Source: Aeromonas cavernicola (GTDB lineage: Bacteria; Pseudomonadota; Gammaproteobacteria; Enterobacterales; Aeromonadaceae). From it: DNA of 54,939 bases. The notes beneath the pieces are model-generated. The model had not been told where the DNA came from and made no database searches. It saw nothing but the letters and a program-made list of their open reading frames with translations. This document shows, in pieces, positions 9,075-19,328 of the stretch. The position numbers and the translations under genes are program-made. Numbering within the stretch: the first letter of the stretch is position 1; every line of letters begins with the position of its first letter. The stretch lies in assembly GCF_002795305.1 (NCBI RefSeq), contig NZ_PGGC01000037.1, positions 1 through 54,939 on the forward strand, in the 5' to 3' direction.

Positions 9075-9090
9075 CGAGATTAAGATCACA
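9075..9090 (+). promoter_or_regulatory. CRP-like site upstream of mtlA (proximal)
   Basis: CGAGATTAAGATCACA has a perfect right half-site (TCACA) and a degenerate left half. It lies 29 bp after the central site. Confidence 0.4.
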
Positions 9091-9226
9091 AGATGCCCCG
9101 TTTTCAGCCCAATTCGATCGCAAACTGGTAGATTGAAGTTGCTTAGACGACTGGGATGGCGGTTCTGCAAAACCAACCATGCCAACTACCACTTTTAATC
9201 AAACAGGCTTAAAACGGGGTCCCGAC

Positions 9227-11149
9227 ATGTTATCACCGGATACCAAAGTCAAGATACAGAATTTTGGACGCTTCCTGTCCAATATGGTCATGCCCAACAT
9301 AGGCGCCTTTATCGCCTGGGGCTTCATTACCGCCCTCTTCATCCCCACCGGCTGGCTACCCAATGAAACCTTGGCCAAGCTGGTCGGCCCCATGATCACC
9401 TACCTGCTGCCGCTGCTGATTGGCTACACCGGCGGCAAACTGATGGGCGGTGAGCGCGGCGGCGTGGTCGGTGCCATCACCACCATGGGTGTCATCGTGG
9501 GAACCGATATCCCCATGTTCATGGGCGCCATGATGGTCGGCCCGCTCGGTGGCTGGGTCATCAAGCGCTTCGACAAAGTGATGGAAGGGCGCGTCAAGAG
9601 CGGCTTCGAGATGCTGGTCAACAACTTCTCCGCCGGGCTTATCGGCATGCTGCTGGCGATCCTCGCTTTCTTCGTGATTGGTCCCTTCGTCAAGGTGCTC
9701 TCCGGCGTGCTGGCCGGTGGCGTCGGCTTCCTGGTGGAAAACCACATGCTGCCGCTCACCTCCATCTTTGTCGAACCGGCCAAGATCCTGTTCCTCAACA
9801 ACGCCATCAACCACGGCATCTTCTCGCCGCTGGGGATCCAGCAGGCGACCGAGCACGGCAGCTCCATCTTCTTCCTGATTGAAGCAAACCCGGGCCCGGG
9901 CATGGGCGTGCTGCTGGCCTACATGGTGTTCGGTCGTGGTGCGGCCAAGCAGTCTGCGGCTGGCGCCTCCATCATTCACTTCTTCGGCGGCATCCACGAG
10001 ATCTACTTTCCGTATGTGCTGATGAACCCGCGCCTCATTCTGGCGGTGATCGCCGGCGGCATGACCGGGGTCTTTACCCTGACCCTGTTCAACGCCGGTC
10101 TGGTCTCCCCCGCGTCGCCGGGCTCCATTTTCGCCGTGCTGCTGATGACACCGAAAGCCTCCCTGATCGGGGTCGCCCTCTCCATCATCAGCGCTACTCT
10201 GGTCTCCTTCCTGGTCGCCGCCGTGTTCGTGCGTGCCCAGCAGCCGGAAGCCGACGAGGCCGATGCCCTTGGTGAAGCCACCCGTAAGATGAAAGCCATG
10301 AAGGGCGGCAAGCCCGAAACCGCAGCGGCCAAGAAGCCGGGCGGCGAGCTGATGGCAGTGCGCAATATTGTGGTCGCCTGCGATGCGGGGATGGGTTCCA
10401 GCGCCATGGGCGCCGGCCTGCTGCGCAAGCGGGTACAGGCCGCTGGCCTCGACATCAGCGTCACCAACCGCGCCATCGATCAGCTCGACGATCAGGTGGA
10501 CTGGGTCATCACCCACAAGGATCTGACCGAGCGGGCCCGTCGCCATGCGCCGAATGCTCACCATATCTCGCTCACCAACTTCCTCGACAACGGTCTCTAT
10601 CAGGAGCTGGTTCAAAGCCTGACCCGCGCCGCCAACGATGACGTCGCCAACCCGCAACTGCTGGTGGCGGCTAACGACGACAGCTACGAGCCGCAAGCAG
10701 CCGAGGTCTTTATCCTGAGCCGTCATGACGTGCATCTGGGGCTGAAAGCGGATAACAAGGAGGCCGCCATCCTGACCGCAGGCCGACTGCTGGCAGAGCG
10801 TGGCTACGTGGCGCCCGACTACGTCAACGCCATGCTGGAGCGCGAGCAGCTGGTCTCCACCTACCTCGGCGAGTCCATCGCCGTGCCCCACGGCACCATC
10901 GCCGCCAAGAAGTTCGTGAAGCGTACCGGTATCGTCATCTGCCAGTACCCGGCCGGAGTCGCCTTTGGCGAGGCCGCCGATGAGGTGGCGCGGCTGGTGA
11001 TCGGCATCGCCGCGTGCAACGACGAACACATGCAGGTGATAACCCGCCTGACCAATGCACTGGATGAACCCGGTCTCATCGACCGGCTGGCCAGCACCAC
11101 GGATCCCCAAGCCTTCCTGGATCTGCTGGGTGCCGAACAGGCTGCGTAA
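9227..11149 (+). CDS. mtlA: Mannitol-specific PTS enzyme IICBA
   Basis: A 640-residue mannitol permease/phosphotransferase, close to E. coli MtlA (637). It imports mannitol and phosphorylates it to mannitol-1-phosphate. Domains are IIC (about 1-340, with [22 protein letters not shown] and [13 protein letters not shown]), IIB (about 375-470, phospho-Cys385 in ACDAGMGSS) and IIA (about 500-640, phospho-His555 in AVPHGT). The frame is open from an ATG at 9179, but the ATG at 9227 is chosen because it aligns with the E. coli start and follows a GGGG stretch. First gene of mtlA-mtlD-mtlR, probably activated by CRP and repressed by MtlR. Confidence 0.96.
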   Translation: MLSPDTKVKIQNFGRFLSNMVMPNIGAFIAWGFITALFIPTGWLPNETLAKLVGPMITYLLPLLIGYTGGKLMGGERGGVVGAITTMGVIVGTDIPMFMGAMMVGPLGGWVIKRFDKVMEGRVKSGFEMLVNNFSAGLIGMLLAILAFFVIGPFVKVLSGVLAGGVGFLVENHMLPLTSIFVEPAKILFLNNAINHGIFSPLGIQQATEHGSSIFFLIEANPGPGMGVLLAYMVFGRGAAKQSAAGASIIHFFGGIHEIYFPYVLMNPRLILAVIAGGMTGVFTLTLFNAGLVSPASPGSIFAVLLMTPKASLIGVALSIISATLVSFLVAAVFVRAQQPEADEADALGEATRKMKAMKGGKPETAAAKKPGGELMAVRNIVVACDAGMGSSAMGAGLLRKRVQAAGLDISVTNRAIDQLDDQVDWVITHKDLTERARRHAPNAHHISLTNFLDNGLYQELVQSLTRAANDDVANPQLLVAANDDSYEPQAAEVFILSRHDVHLGLKADNKEAAILTAGRLLAERGYVAPDYVNAMLEREQLVSTYLGESIAVPHGTIAAKKFVKRTGIVICQYPAGVAFGEAADEVARLVIGIAACNDEHMQVITRLTNALDEPGLIDRLASTTDPQAFLDLLGAEQAA

Positions 11150-11186
11150 TCATCTTTCATCGTCTTTGGTTCAAGAGGTTAATATC

Positions 11187-12332
11187 ATGAAAACATTGCA
11201 TTTTGGTGCTGGTAACATCGGTCGCGGCTTTATCGGCAAACTGCTGGCAGATGCCAGCCATCAGGTCACTTTCGCCGACGTCAACGACACTCTTATCGAT
11301 CAGCTCAACCACCGTCAGGAGTACAAGGTCCATGTGGTGGGGGCGGATCAGAAGCTGGACGTGGTGCGCAACGTGGCGGCGGTCAGTTCCGCCGGTCACG
11401 AGGTGATCGCCCGTATCATCACCGCCGATCTGGTCACCACGGCAGTAGGCCCCAACATTCTGGACAAGATTGCCAGCACCCTGGCCAAGGGGCTGCAAGC
11501 CCGCTTCGATGCCGGCAACCTGACCCCGCTCAACGTCATCGCCTGCGAAAACATGGTGCGCGGCACCAGCCACCTCAAGCAGGAGGTACTCAAGTACCTG
11601 CCAGTCGCGTATCATGCCACGCTCGAATCCTGTATCGGCTTCGTCGACTCGGCGGTGGATCGCATCGTGCCGCCCGCCGTGGCTGCCAACGATGATCCGC
11701 TGGAAGTGACGGTAGAGAGCTTCAGCGAGTGGATCGTCGACCAGACCCAGTTCAAGGGGGAGCTGCCACAGGTGGCGGGCATGGAGCCCACCGACAACCT
11801 GATGGCCTTCGTCGAGCGCAAGCTGTTCACCCTCAACACCGGCCACATCGTCACCGCCTATCTCGGCAAGTTGCGGGGCTACCGCACAGTGCGCGAGGCG
11901 ATCGAGGATCCGGTGATCCGCAGCAAGGTGCGCTGCGCCATGGAGGAGAGCGGTGCCGTGCTGGTAAAACGCTACGGTTTCGATCCGCGTCTGCACGCCG
12001 CCTATATCGAGAAGATCCTCTCCCGCTTCGCCAACCCCTATCTGGTGGACGAGATTGACCGGGTCGGTCGTCAGCCGCTGCGCAAACTGGCGGCGGGAGA
12101 TCGGCTGGTGAAGCCGCTGCTCGGCACCCTGGAATACGGCCTGCCAAACGAGCAGTTGCAGGAGGGGATCGCTGCAGCGCTCCACTATCGCAATGCCGAT
12201 GACCCGCAGGCGGTGGAGCTGCAAGCCCTGCTGGCGGAGCTGGGCCCGGCCAAAGCGCTGGCACACGTCACCGGACTGGATGAAGAGAGCGAGGTGGTTC
12301 GCGCCATCGTCGCCCGTTACGAAACCCTGTAA
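11187..12332 (+). CDS. mtlD: Mannitol-1-phosphate 5-dehydrogenase
   Basis: A 381-residue member of the polyol-specific long-chain dehydrogenases (E. coli MtlD is 382). It oxidises mannitol-1-phosphate to fructose-6-phosphate with NAD+. The N-terminal Rossmann motif is [13 protein letters not shown]. Further family blocks are [31 protein letters not shown] and [18 protein letters not shown], which includes the catalytic Lys region. It starts 38 bp after mtlA with AGAGG upstream. The frame remains open upstream into mtlA but the MKTLHFGAG start is clear. Confidence 0.96.
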   Translation: MKTLHFGAGNIGRGFIGKLLADASHQVTFADVNDTLIDQLNHRQEYKVHVVGADQKLDVVRNVAAVSSAGHEVIARIITADLVTTAVGPNILDKIASTLAKGLQARFDAGNLTPLNVIACENMVRGTSHLKQEVLKYLPVAYHATLESCIGFVDSAVDRIVPPAVAANDDPLEVTVESFSEWIVDQTQFKGELPQVAGMEPTDNLMAFVERKLFTLNTGHIVTAYLGKLRGYRTVREAIEDPVIRSKVRCAMEESGAVLVKRYGFDPRLHAAYIEKILSRFANPYLVDEIDRVGRQPLRKLAAGDRLVKPLLGTLEYGLPNEQLQEGIAAALHYRNADDPQAVELQALLAELGPAKALAHVTGLDEESEVVRAIVARYETL

Positions 12333-12419
12333 TGACCCTGCTTGCGGCGCATTCAGCCACCACTGAGAGCGCGCCAAGCGCTTGAATGGCAAGGGAATAT
12401 GCCCCATATGATAAAAACC

Positions 12420-12442
12420 GGGAGAGAGGCCCGCTCTCTCCC
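12420..12442 (+). repeat. Hairpin in the mtlD-mtlR gap
   Basis: Perfect 8-bp arms gggagaga / tctctccc around a 7-nt loop, 24 bp before mtlR. There is no T-run, so it may be an mRNA processing or stability element that lowers mtlR expression relative to mtlAD. Confidence 0.45.
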
Positions 12443-12465
12443 TGTCAGCTGGACCCAATGCACCT

Positions 12466-12987
12466 ATGACCACACACCAGGAAGATGAAGTACTGGAACG
12501 ACTGAACGAGCAGGATGGCCCCCGCGGCTTCTTTCTCGAAGCCGTGACCATCCTGGAAGAGGCGGTCGACTCCCTGATGCGACGCGCGTTTCGTCAGGAG
12601 GAGTATGCCGTCAAATACGCCATCGAACCCCTGCTCAACCAGAGCGGCCCCCTCGGCCAGCTAGAGGTGCGCCTCAAGCTCATCTTCGCCCTCGGCCTCA
12701 TCTCCGTCGAGCGCTATCAGGATATCGAAGCCTCTATCAAGATCCGTGACTTTCTGGTGCGCGACCCCAAGGATTACCGCTTCAGCGACAAGCCAGTCCG
12801 CGATCTGCTCGACCGCCTGCACGGGGTTAATCTGGGCGGCATGATGAAGCTGGAGCCCCCTGCCAGCGAAGAGGATTGGGCCTGCTACCAGATGCAGCTC
12901 AATCGGCTCGAGCAGATGGTGCGATCCGCTCTGGTGCTGGCGCTGGCCGACTGTGTCGGCGAGCTCCACAAGGAGAGCCCCATCTAA
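12466..12987 (+). CDS. mtlR: Mannitol operon repressor MtlR
   Basis: A 173-residue MtlR-family protein, somewhat shorter than E. coli MtlR (195). It has the all-helical MtlR domain with RGFFLEAVTILEEAVDSLMRR (about 20-40) and PLGQLEVRLKLIFALGLIS (about 61-80). MtlR represses the mannitol operon; it has no classical helix-turn-helix and its mode of action is not settled. Third gene of the operon after a hairpin-bearing 133-bp gap. Confidence 0.93.
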   Translation: MTTHQEDEVLERLNEQDGPRGFFLEAVTILEEAVDSLMRRAFRQEEYAVKYAIEPLLNQSGPLGQLEVRLKLIFALGLISVERYQDIEASIKIRDFLVRDPKDYRFSDKPVRDLLDRLHGVNLGGMMKLEPPASEEDWACYQMQLNRLEQMVRSALVLALADCVGELHKESPI

Positions 12988-13357
12988 CGCGGGTCGGTGG
13001 TGTGTGTTGCCTCAACTCACCAACGCTAAGGCACCATCGCACGCCAGCACCCGTGTGCAACGCCCAGCAGTGACCATGATGTCCAACCCCCTATCGATTA
13101 GCCTCACGCCATCCTGCTTGGCTAATCCAACGCCTAGCTATCAGCGACAAGCCAGCTTGAGTGTGGTAGGCTCGCCCGCTGGCAATTGTGAATGGTCATG
13201 CACGGCCTGCCATGCCAGTTGAATAAAAATGAAGCTATTGACTATCAAAGCGATGCCTTCTCTATTTCCGAATATGCAATGTCAACTCGATGAAAGCTGT
13301 CGTAAAATGCATGCTTTGAGCCAACCCTCTCTATTACGGATTGCACGAGTCTTTCAC
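12988..13357. other. mtlR-lptD intergenic region
   Basis: About 370 bp before the preferred lptD start. The lptD frame is open from 13229, but the residues before 13358 do not look like a signal peptide. Probably carries the lptD promoter; no clear sigma-E type site was recognised. Confidence 0.3.
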
Positions 13358-15814
13358 ATGACAAAATGGTCTCTGGGATACCGCTATCCTATCGCCCTGA
13401 CTATCAGCTTGGTTCCCGCACTGACCTCTACCATGGCACAGGCGGCCCCATTCAATCCGCCGCCAGCTACCGGTATTCTCGATAGCCTCTGCTATGACTA
13501 CGTACCCAAAGTGGAAGCGTCAGCACCCGATGCCAATGCTGCCCCTATCGAAGTGGGTGCTAAGCGTTTGGAAGCAAGCCAAGGTGGAACGGCCACTTAT
13601 GAAGGGGATGTGAAGGTACGCCAAGGGGTGCGTAAATTTGATTCCGACTATGCGCAGCTTGATCAAAAGAGCCGTGATGTGATTGCCATTGGCAACATCT
13701 ATTACAATGACGGCCAAGTCACGGTGACCAGTGACAAGACCCTCAAGTCTAACCTCAAGACCAAAGACTCCGAGCTAGAAGAGGGGCGCTATCAGGTACA
13801 TGGTTCACCGGTGCGTGGCTCTGCCGAGCGGGTCACCATGACCAACAATAATCAGAACATTACCTTGGAAGGCGCCCAATACACCACGTGTCCCCCCGGT
13901 CAGGAAGTGTGGACCCTCAAAGCAGGCAGTATCGACATCGACCAAAAAGAGATCTTTGGTGAGGCATGGAACGCCAGCCTGTGGCTCTATGACTATCCGG
14001 TGTTTTATTTCCCCTATATCAACTTTCCGATTAAAGATGAGCGTAAAACCGGCCTGCTTTATCCCGGGTATCAACAAAGTTCCAGCAATGGCATGGAGAT
14101 TTTCCAGCCCTTTTACTGGAATATTGCCCCCAATTACGATGCCACCATCACGTCTCGGTTCATGGACCGCCGTGGGTTGATGGAGCAGGTGGAGTTCCGC
14201 TATATGCCGGACCCCGCCCATGTCGGCACCTTCTACCTTGAGAATCTGGCCAACGATAAGCAATTTGATGCGGGTAATCCCAGTTTCAACAACCCGGGGA
14301 CAGGTTCACCCTATCTGTCAGATGGTCATCGCTACCTAGTAAACTTGCGCCATGGCTCGACGTTGCTGGACGGCGCACTGCGCTTTGGCATCGACTACAC
14401 CCATGTGCGCGACAACGATTACAACTATTTCAACGATTTTAGCCCCACGGTAGGCACGCAAGTCGATAGCCAGTTACAGCAATCACTGACCGCAGGTTAC
14501 TACCAAACGGACTGGAACCTCAGCGCTGAGATGCGTCGTTACCAGATCTTAAGCCCATACGCCTTGCTGCCCCATCAGATGTTGCCGCGCATCAACTACA
14601 ACTTCTATCAGCAAGGTAACTGGTTTGATCTGGCTTGGCATGGCGAGCTGATCAAGTTTGGTTATGACAGTGCGAATGCAACGCGGTTTCAGCAAGGGGA
14701 GCGCTACACGGCCACCCGCTTACATATGACCCCCATTCTAACGGTGCCGCTAGTAGACACGCCCGCTTACTATCTCACCAGCCAATACAAGTTGATGGCG
14801 ACCACCTACAACCAAGAGGTACCCACCAATTTGGTGAGAACCGATGAAGTGCGTTTTACCGACCAAGGTAGTGGTCGTTTATCCCTCAAAGAGGGCACCA
14901 TTAATCGGGTTTTACCTTCGTTTCGGTTAAAAGGTGGCGTCAATTTTGATCGCGCGGTGGGTTGGTATGATGGTAAAGGAACTCAGACCCTTGAGCCTGA
15001 GTTTCAATATCTCTACATTCCTTATAAAAATCAGGATGATATTGGTATTTATGACGCCACCACTACCCGTCAAGACTACTACAGCCTGTTCAGCGATCGC
15101 CGTTTTGCCGGTCTTGATCGGATCAGTGATGCGAATCGAGTGACCTTAGGGTTAACCAGCCGAGTTTACGACAATGTGGGCGATGAACGGTTACGGCTGG
15201 CGTTGGCACAAGCCTTTGAGGTAACCCCACCAAAGACTCGTTTATACCCTTCTGACTCTGCCAATACTAACTCGCGTTCTTTGCTCTCGTTTGAAGGGGA
15301 TACCCGTATTACGGATCAGTGGTTTGCTCATGCGGGCACTCAATTCGATACCGCTGCAGGCTCTTTTAGTTCAGGCAATGGCGCGGTGGAGTATCGGAAG
15401 GATAAGCTGATTACCCAGCTGAATTACCGCTATATCGAGGATGGCAATCTGGATTATCGCAATCCAACTAACGTTGCCTTGGCACAAAACCTCAGCCAAG
15501 CAGGCTTGGTGATGATGGCGCCGTTGGCCGATCAGTGGCTGATGTACGCGGGGTATTATCGCGATATCAGACAAGATGTGAACATCGACCGTAAAGTCGG
15601 TGTCAAATATGACTCCTGCTGCTGGAGCATTAACCTAAGCCTAGAGTGGCATAACCAGCCAGACAACGTCACGTTGGCCCCCACTTCTGAGAAGATCATT
15701 GGCTTGCAGTTTGAGATGAAAGGGCTTGGCAGCGTGGGGACCGGTGGCCGTAACGTCACATTGGATACCGAGCTGTTACCCTATGTTCGCCCGTTTAATC
15801 TGAAAGACCAGTAA
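13358..15814 (+). CDS. lptD: LPS-assembly protein LptD
   Basis: LptD forms the outer-membrane beta-barrel that, with LptE, inserts LPS in the outer leaflet. From the chosen ATG the protein is 818 residues (E. coli 784) and begins with a signal peptide ending near TSTMAQA. The OstA/jelly-roll domain spans about 55-185, followed by the barrel (EMFQPFYWNIAPNYDATITSR-type block near 245-265). The four disulfide cysteines are conserved: Cys45, Cys178 and the adjacent pair Cys754-Cys755. In-frame ATGs at 13229 and 13307 give non-signal-like extensions. Followed by surA, its assembly chaperone, as in E. coli. Confidence 0.93.
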   Translation: MTKWSLGYRYPIALTISLVPALTSTMAQAAPFNPPPATGILDSLCYDYVPKVEASAPDANAAPIEVGAKRLEASQGGTATYEGDVKVRQGVRKFDSDYAQLDQKSRDVIAIGNIYYNDGQVTVTSDKTLKSNLKTKDSELEEGRYQVHGSPVRGSAERVTMTNNNQNITLEGAQYTTCPPGQEVWTLKAGSIDIDQKEIFGEAWNASLWLYDYPVFYFPYINFPIKDERKTGLLYPGYQQSSSNGMEIFQPFYWNIAPNYDATITSRFMDRRGLMEQVEFRYMPDPAHVGTFYLENLANDKQFDAGNPSFNNPGTGSPYLSDGHRYLVNLRHGSTLLDGALRFGIDYTHVRDNDYNYFNDFSPTVGTQVDSQLQQSLTAGYYQTDWNLSAEMRRYQILSPYALLPHQMLPRINYNFYQQGNWFDLAWHGELIKFGYDSANATRFQQGERYTATRLHMTPILTVPLVDTPAYYLTSQYKLMATTYNQEVPTNLVRTDEVRFTDQGSGRLSLKEGTINRVLPSFRLKGGVNFDRAVGWYDGKGTQTLEPEFQYLYIPYKNQDDIGIYDATTTRQDYYSLFSDRRFAGLDRISDANRVTLGLTSRVYDNVGDERLRLALAQAFEVTPPKTRLYPSDSANTNSRSLLSFEGDTRITDQWFAHAGTQFDTAAGSFSSGNGAVEYRKDKLITQLNYRYIEDGNLDYRNPTNVALAQNLSQAGLVMMAPLADQWLMYAGYYRDIRQDVNIDRKVGVKYDSCCWSINLSLEWHNQPDNVTLAPTSEKIIGLQFEMKGLGSVGTGGRNVTLDTELLPYVRPFNLKDQ

Positions 15815-15843
15815 TGACACTGGTTCAGCCTTGAGAGATGGAT

Positions 15844-17142
15844 ATGAAAAAGACCCTGATTGCCCTGCTGACGGCGGGAATGTTCGGTGCCATGAGCCAC
15901 GCAGCGATGGCCGCACCGGAGTTGATGGACAAGGTATTAGCGGTGGTCAACAAGGATGTCGTGCTGGCCAGCCAGCAGGACGCCTTGGTCAACAAAGTCA
16001 AACTCTCTGCTCAGCAAAGCGGTCAATCGCTCCCAGACGATGCCACTTTGCGCAGGCAAGCACTGGATCGCCTGATCCAAGAGAGCCTGCAACTGCAGCT
16101 GGCTGACCGTCAAGGCCTAAAAATCAGTGATAACCAACTAGAGCAAGCCATTCAGGGGATTGCTGCGGATAACCGGATGACGGTAGAGCAGTTAAGAGCT
16201 CAATTAGCCAGTGAAGGGCTGACCTATGCCCAATACCGCGAAGAGATCCGCCGCGAAATCTTGATGAATGAAGTGCGCCGCAATCAGGTTCGTCGCCGCA
16301 TCAATATCTCTGAGCAGGAGGTAAAACAGGTGGTCGAACTGCTGCAAAAGCAGGGACAACAGCAGAACGAGTACCACATTGGTCATATTCAAATCTCACT
16401 GCCTGACAATCCCAATGCCGCTCAACTGAATGAAGCCAAAGCTAAAATTGAGCGCATCCTTGCTGCCTTGAAGCAAGGTGCAGACTTTCGTCAGCTGGCC
16501 ATTGCCGAGAGTAATGGTCCGAAAGCGCTGGAAGGGGGGGATTGGGGCTGGATGAGCCCGCAAGAGATGCCAACCCTGATGGCGGAGGCCGTACAAGGCG
16601 CCAATAAAGATGACATTATTGGTCCGCTGCGCTCTGGGGCTGGCTTGCACATCATCAAGGTATTCGATACCAAGGGCCAGCAGCAGGTGATGCAAACCGA
16701 GGTCAAGGCGCGCCACATTTTGATCAAACCCTCCATCATCCTCAGCGAAGATAAAGCCAAGGGGATGCTGGATGGCATTTTGCAAGAGATCAAGAGTGGC
16801 AAGGCCAGCTTTGCCAGCATGGCGGAGAAACACTCGGAAGATCCCGGTTCAGCGGTGCAGGGGGGTGAGCTGGGTTGGTCTGACCCCAACGCCTATGTGC
16901 CGGAGTTTCGCGACATGGTCAATCGTCTGCAACCGGGTCAGATCAGTGCCCCGTTCCGCACCACTCACGGTTGGCACATTGTCCAGTTAGAAGATCGCCG
17001 TAGCCAAGATGCCACCGACAAGGCCCAAGAGCAGCGCGCTTACCAGCTGATCTACAACCGCCGCTTTGTGGAAGAGTCGCAAACATGGCTAGATGAGCTG
17101 CGTGACGAGGCCTACATCCAGATCGAAGGAGCAGGTAGCTAA
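15844..17142 (+). CDS. surA: Periplasmic chaperone/peptidyl-prolyl isomerase SurA
   Basis: A 432-residue periplasmic chaperone for outer-membrane proteins including LptD. The signal peptide is [23 protein letters not shown], followed by the N-terminal chaperone region and two parvulin domains, about 172-275 ([12 protein letters not shown]) and 285-388 ([12 protein letters not shown] ... HGWHIVQL). The ATG at 15844 is preferred over 15838 because GAGAG then has a 6-nt spacing. Its stop overlaps the pdxA start by one base (TAATG), so the genes are translationally coupled. Confidence 0.95.
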   Translation: MKKTLIALLTAGMFGAMSHAAMAAPELMDKVLAVVNKDVVLASQQDALVNKVKLSAQQSGQSLPDDATLRRQALDRLIQESLQLQLADRQGLKISDNQLEQAIQGIAADNRMTVEQLRAQLASEGLTYAQYREEIRREILMNEVRRNQVRRRINISEQEVKQVVELLQKQGQQQNEYHIGHIQISLPDNPNAAQLNEAKAKIERILAALKQGADFRQLAIAESNGPKALEGGDWGWMSPQEMPTLMAEAVQGANKDDIIGPLRSGAGLHIIKVFDTKGQQQVMQTEVKARHILIKPSIILSEDKAKGMLDGILQEIKSGKASFASMAEKHSEDPGSAVQGGELGWSDPNAYVPEFRDMVNRLQPGQISAPFRTTHGWHIVQLEDRRSQDATDKAQEQRAYQLIYNRRFVEESQTWLDELRDEAYIQIEGAGS

Positions 17143-18137
17143 TGAGCTGCCGTCGCCTTGCCATCACCCCGGGCGAACCGGCTGGGATCGGCCCGGATCT
17201 GGTGCTGCAAATTGCCCAGCAGGATTGGCCACACCAGTTGGTGGTGATCGCAGACCCAGTGCTGCTGCGCGAGCGTGCCGCCCTGCTGGGGCTCACCATT
17301 GCACTGGAGCCCTATGATGCTAAGGCGCCAGCCTATCCGCAGCGAGCGGGCACCCTCACCCTCTGTCCAGTCACGCTCGGCGCCCCCGTGGTGCCCGGTG
17401 AGCTCAATGAAGGCAATGGCGCCTATGTGCTGGCAACCCTGCAACGGGCCTGTGACGGTAACCTCAGTGGCGAATTTGCTGCCGTGGTGACCGGGCCGGT
17501 GCATAAGGGGATCATCAATCAGGCCGGTGTCTCGTTCAGCGGCCACACCGAGTTCTTTGCCCAGCAGTCGGGCACTGCCGATGTGGTGATGCTGCTGGCC
17601 ACCGAGGGGCTGCGGGTCGCGCTGGCGACCACTCACATCCCGCTGGCCTATGTGGCGATGGCTATCACCGAGGATCGCTTGGGCAAAGTGATCCGTATTT
17701 TGAATGCGGATCTGCGTACTAAGTTTGCGATTGCCCAGCCTCGCATTTACGTTTGTGGCCTCAATCCCCATGCCGGGGAAGGGGGGCATCTTGGACGCGA
17801 GGAGCTTGACGTCATCGAGCCAGCCCTCGCCGCGTTACGGCAAGAGGGGATCGATCTAGTAGGCCCGTTACCGGCTGATACCCTGTTTCAGGAAAAATAC
17901 CTCAAGGATGCGGATGCGGTACTGGCCATGTACCACGACCAGGGGCTGCCGGTGCTCAAATACAAGGGTTTCGGTCGTTCGGTCAATATTACCCTGGGGC
18001 TTCCCTTTATCCGCACTTCGGTGGATCACGGCACCGCACTGGATCTGGCTGGCCAGGGCCTCGCTGATCCGGGCAGCTTGTTCACCGCGATTAACCACGC
18101 CATCCAGATGGTAGAGAAAAAAAGACATGAGCAGTAA
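17142..18137 (+). CDS. pdxA: 4-hydroxythreonine-4-phosphate dehydrogenase
   Basis: A 331-residue PdxA, which makes the 3-amino-2-oxopropyl phosphate precursor in pyridoxal 5'-phosphate synthesis. Family motifs are [13 protein letters not shown] at the N-terminus, [18 protein letters not shown], the metal/substrate block [13 protein letters not shown], and [12 protein letters not shown]...[20 protein letters not shown] toward the C-terminus. Overlaps surA by 1 bp and rsmA by 11 bp within the surA-pdxA-rsmA-apaG-apaH operon. Confidence 0.96.
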   Translation: MSCRRLAITPGEPAGIGPDLVLQIAQQDWPHQLVVIADPVLLRERAALLGLTIALEPYDAKAPAYPQRAGTLTLCPVTLGAPVVPGELNEGNGAYVLATLQRACDGNLSGEFAAVVTGPVHKGIINQAGVSFSGHTEFFAQQSGTADVVMLLATEGLRVALATTHIPLAYVAMAITEDRLGKVIRILNADLRTKFAIAQPRIYVCGLNPHAGEGGHLGREELDVIEPALAALRQEGIDLVGPLPADTLFQEKYLKDADAVLAMYHDQGLPVLKYKGFGRSVNITLGLPFIRTSVDHGTALDLAGQGLADPGSLFTAINHAIQMVEKKRHEQ

Positions 18138-18954
18138 GGCACAAAACAGCAAGGTGCATATGGGCCACACGGCCCGTAAGCGTTTCGGACAGAACTTCTT
18201 GCATGATCGCTATGTGATCGACCAAATCGTCGCGGCGATCAATCCGCAGCCAGGACAAAATCTGGTTGAAATCGGCCCAGGTCTGGCCGCATTGACCGAG
18301 CCGGTCGCATCGCAGATGGACAAAATGACCGTGGTCGAGCTGGATCGTGATCTGGCCGCACGCCTGCGTGAGCACCCGACCCTCAAGGATAAACTGACCG
18401 TCATCGAAGCGGATGCCATGCGCTTTGACTTTGGCACCCTAATGGGCGAGGGCAAAGGCCCACTGCGGATCTTCGGCAACCTGCCTTACAACATCTCTAC
18501 CCCGCTGATTTTTCACCTGTGCGAGTTTGCCGATCGAGTCGACGACATGCACTTTATGCTACAAAAAGAGGTGGTATTGCGGCTGGCGGCGGGGCCGGGT
18601 AGCAAAGCCTATGGCCGTTTGAGCGTGATGACTCAGTACTACTGCCAAGTTGTCCCTGTGCTGGAAGTGGGGCCGGGGGCTTTCAAACCCGCGCCGAAAG
18701 TGGATTCCGCCGTGGTGCGTTTGATCCCGCACAAGAACCCGACCCTCGTTGCCAAAGATATTCGTTGCCTAAACCGGGTCTGCACCGAAGGCTTTGGCCA
18801 ACGTCGCAAAACCATCCGTAATAGCTTTGCCAACTTTATTACCGATGCGCAGCTCACGGCGCTTGGCATTGATGGCAACTTGCGTCCAGAGAACCTCTCT
18901 CTTGCTCAGTTCGTGCTGATTGCGAACTGGTTGGCAGATCAACAGCAGGCTTGA
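18127..18954 (+). CDS. rsmA: 16S rRNA dimethyladenosine transferase RsmA/KsgA
   Basis: A 275-residue KsgA that dimethylates A1518 and A1519 of 16S rRNA using SAM. It shows [11 protein letters not shown], the SAM-binding [19 protein letters not shown], and the catalytic NLPYNIS motif, plus [12 protein letters not shown] and [10 protein letters not shown]. It starts inside the end of pdxA (11-bp overlap) and its TGA overlaps the apaG ATG. Loss of this activity gives kasugamycin resistance in E. coli; the motifs here are intact. Confidence 0.96.
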   Translation: MSSKAQNSKVHMGHTARKRFGQNFLHDRYVIDQIVAAINPQPGQNLVEIGPGLAALTEPVASQMDKMTVVELDRDLAARLREHPTLKDKLTVIEADAMRFDFGTLMGEGKGPLRIFGNLPYNISTPLIFHLCEFADRVDDMHFMLQKEVVLRLAAGPGSKAYGRLSVMTQYYCQVVPVLEVGPGAFKPAPKVDSAVVRLIPHKNPTLVAKDIRCLNRVCTEGFGQRRKTIRNSFANFITDAQLTALGIDGNLRPENLSLAQFVLIANWLADQQQA

Positions 18955-19322
18955 TGGTGGTGTCATCCCGGCAAATCCTCATCCGAGCATACCCCAGCTA
19001 TATGACGGGCTCCCAAAATCCATACCTGTTTCACTATCTGATTGAGATTGAGAATCTGGGACCGGGGTCAGTACAGCTGCTGCGTCGGCGCTGGCTCATT
19101 ACCGATGCCAACGGCAAGATGCTGGAAGTTGAAGGACCCGGTGTGCTGGGCGAGCAGCCTGTCATTGCGCCAGGAGAGACCTTTCGCTACCAAAGTGGTG
19201 TGCCATTGGCTACCCCGCTCGGGGTGATGGAAGGGTGTTATATCCTGCAACATGAGTCAGGCCAGCAGTTTGAGGCACCTATCGCCCCCTTCACACTGGC
19301 CATTCCCAATATTATCAACTGA
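18954..19322 (+). CDS. apaG: ApaG/CorD protein
   Basis: A 122-residue ApaG (E. coli 125), a fibronectin-III-like fold of uncertain biochemical role, always linked to apaH. It shows HYLIEIENLG, the GPGVLGEQPVIAPGE-like block and GCYILQ.ESGQQFEAPIAPFTL. The ATG at 18954 overlaps the rsmA stop (TGATG); a TTG 3 bp earlier is in frame but unnecessary. Ends 6 bp before apaH. Confidence 0.95.
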   Translation: MVVSSRQILIRAYPSYMTGSQNPYLFHYLIEIENLGPGSVQLLRRRWLITDANGKMLEVEGPGVLGEQPVIAPGETFRYQSGVPLATPLGVMEGCYILQHESGQQFEAPIAPFTLAIPNIIN

Positions 19323-19328
19323 GGTTTC

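Larger units (their letters stand above)
8469..9226. other. Long upstream region of the mannitol operon
   Basis: About 760 bp without a supported gene, although weak open frames exist. The right half is AT-rich and carries CRP-like sites listed separately, so it probably holds the mtlA promoter(s) and a long 5' UTR. The left half should hold the promoter of the EAL phosphodiesterase. Confidence 0.5.

Noticed and set aside
10624-10690. Repeated AANDD residues in MtlA (also in MtlD), resembling the start of the tmRNA tag
   Set aside because: They lie in linkers or loops in frame with normal protein sequence; short and most likely coincidental.
9356-11110. 584-residue open frame on the minus strand opposite mtlA
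   Set aside because: It is an artefact of GC-rich codon use in mtlA: His/Gln/Asp-rich translation, no family resemblance, and mtlA is certain on the other strand.
11157-12551. 464-residue open frame opposite mtlD
   Set aside because: Same GC-driven antisense artefact; mtlD is well supported on the plus strand.
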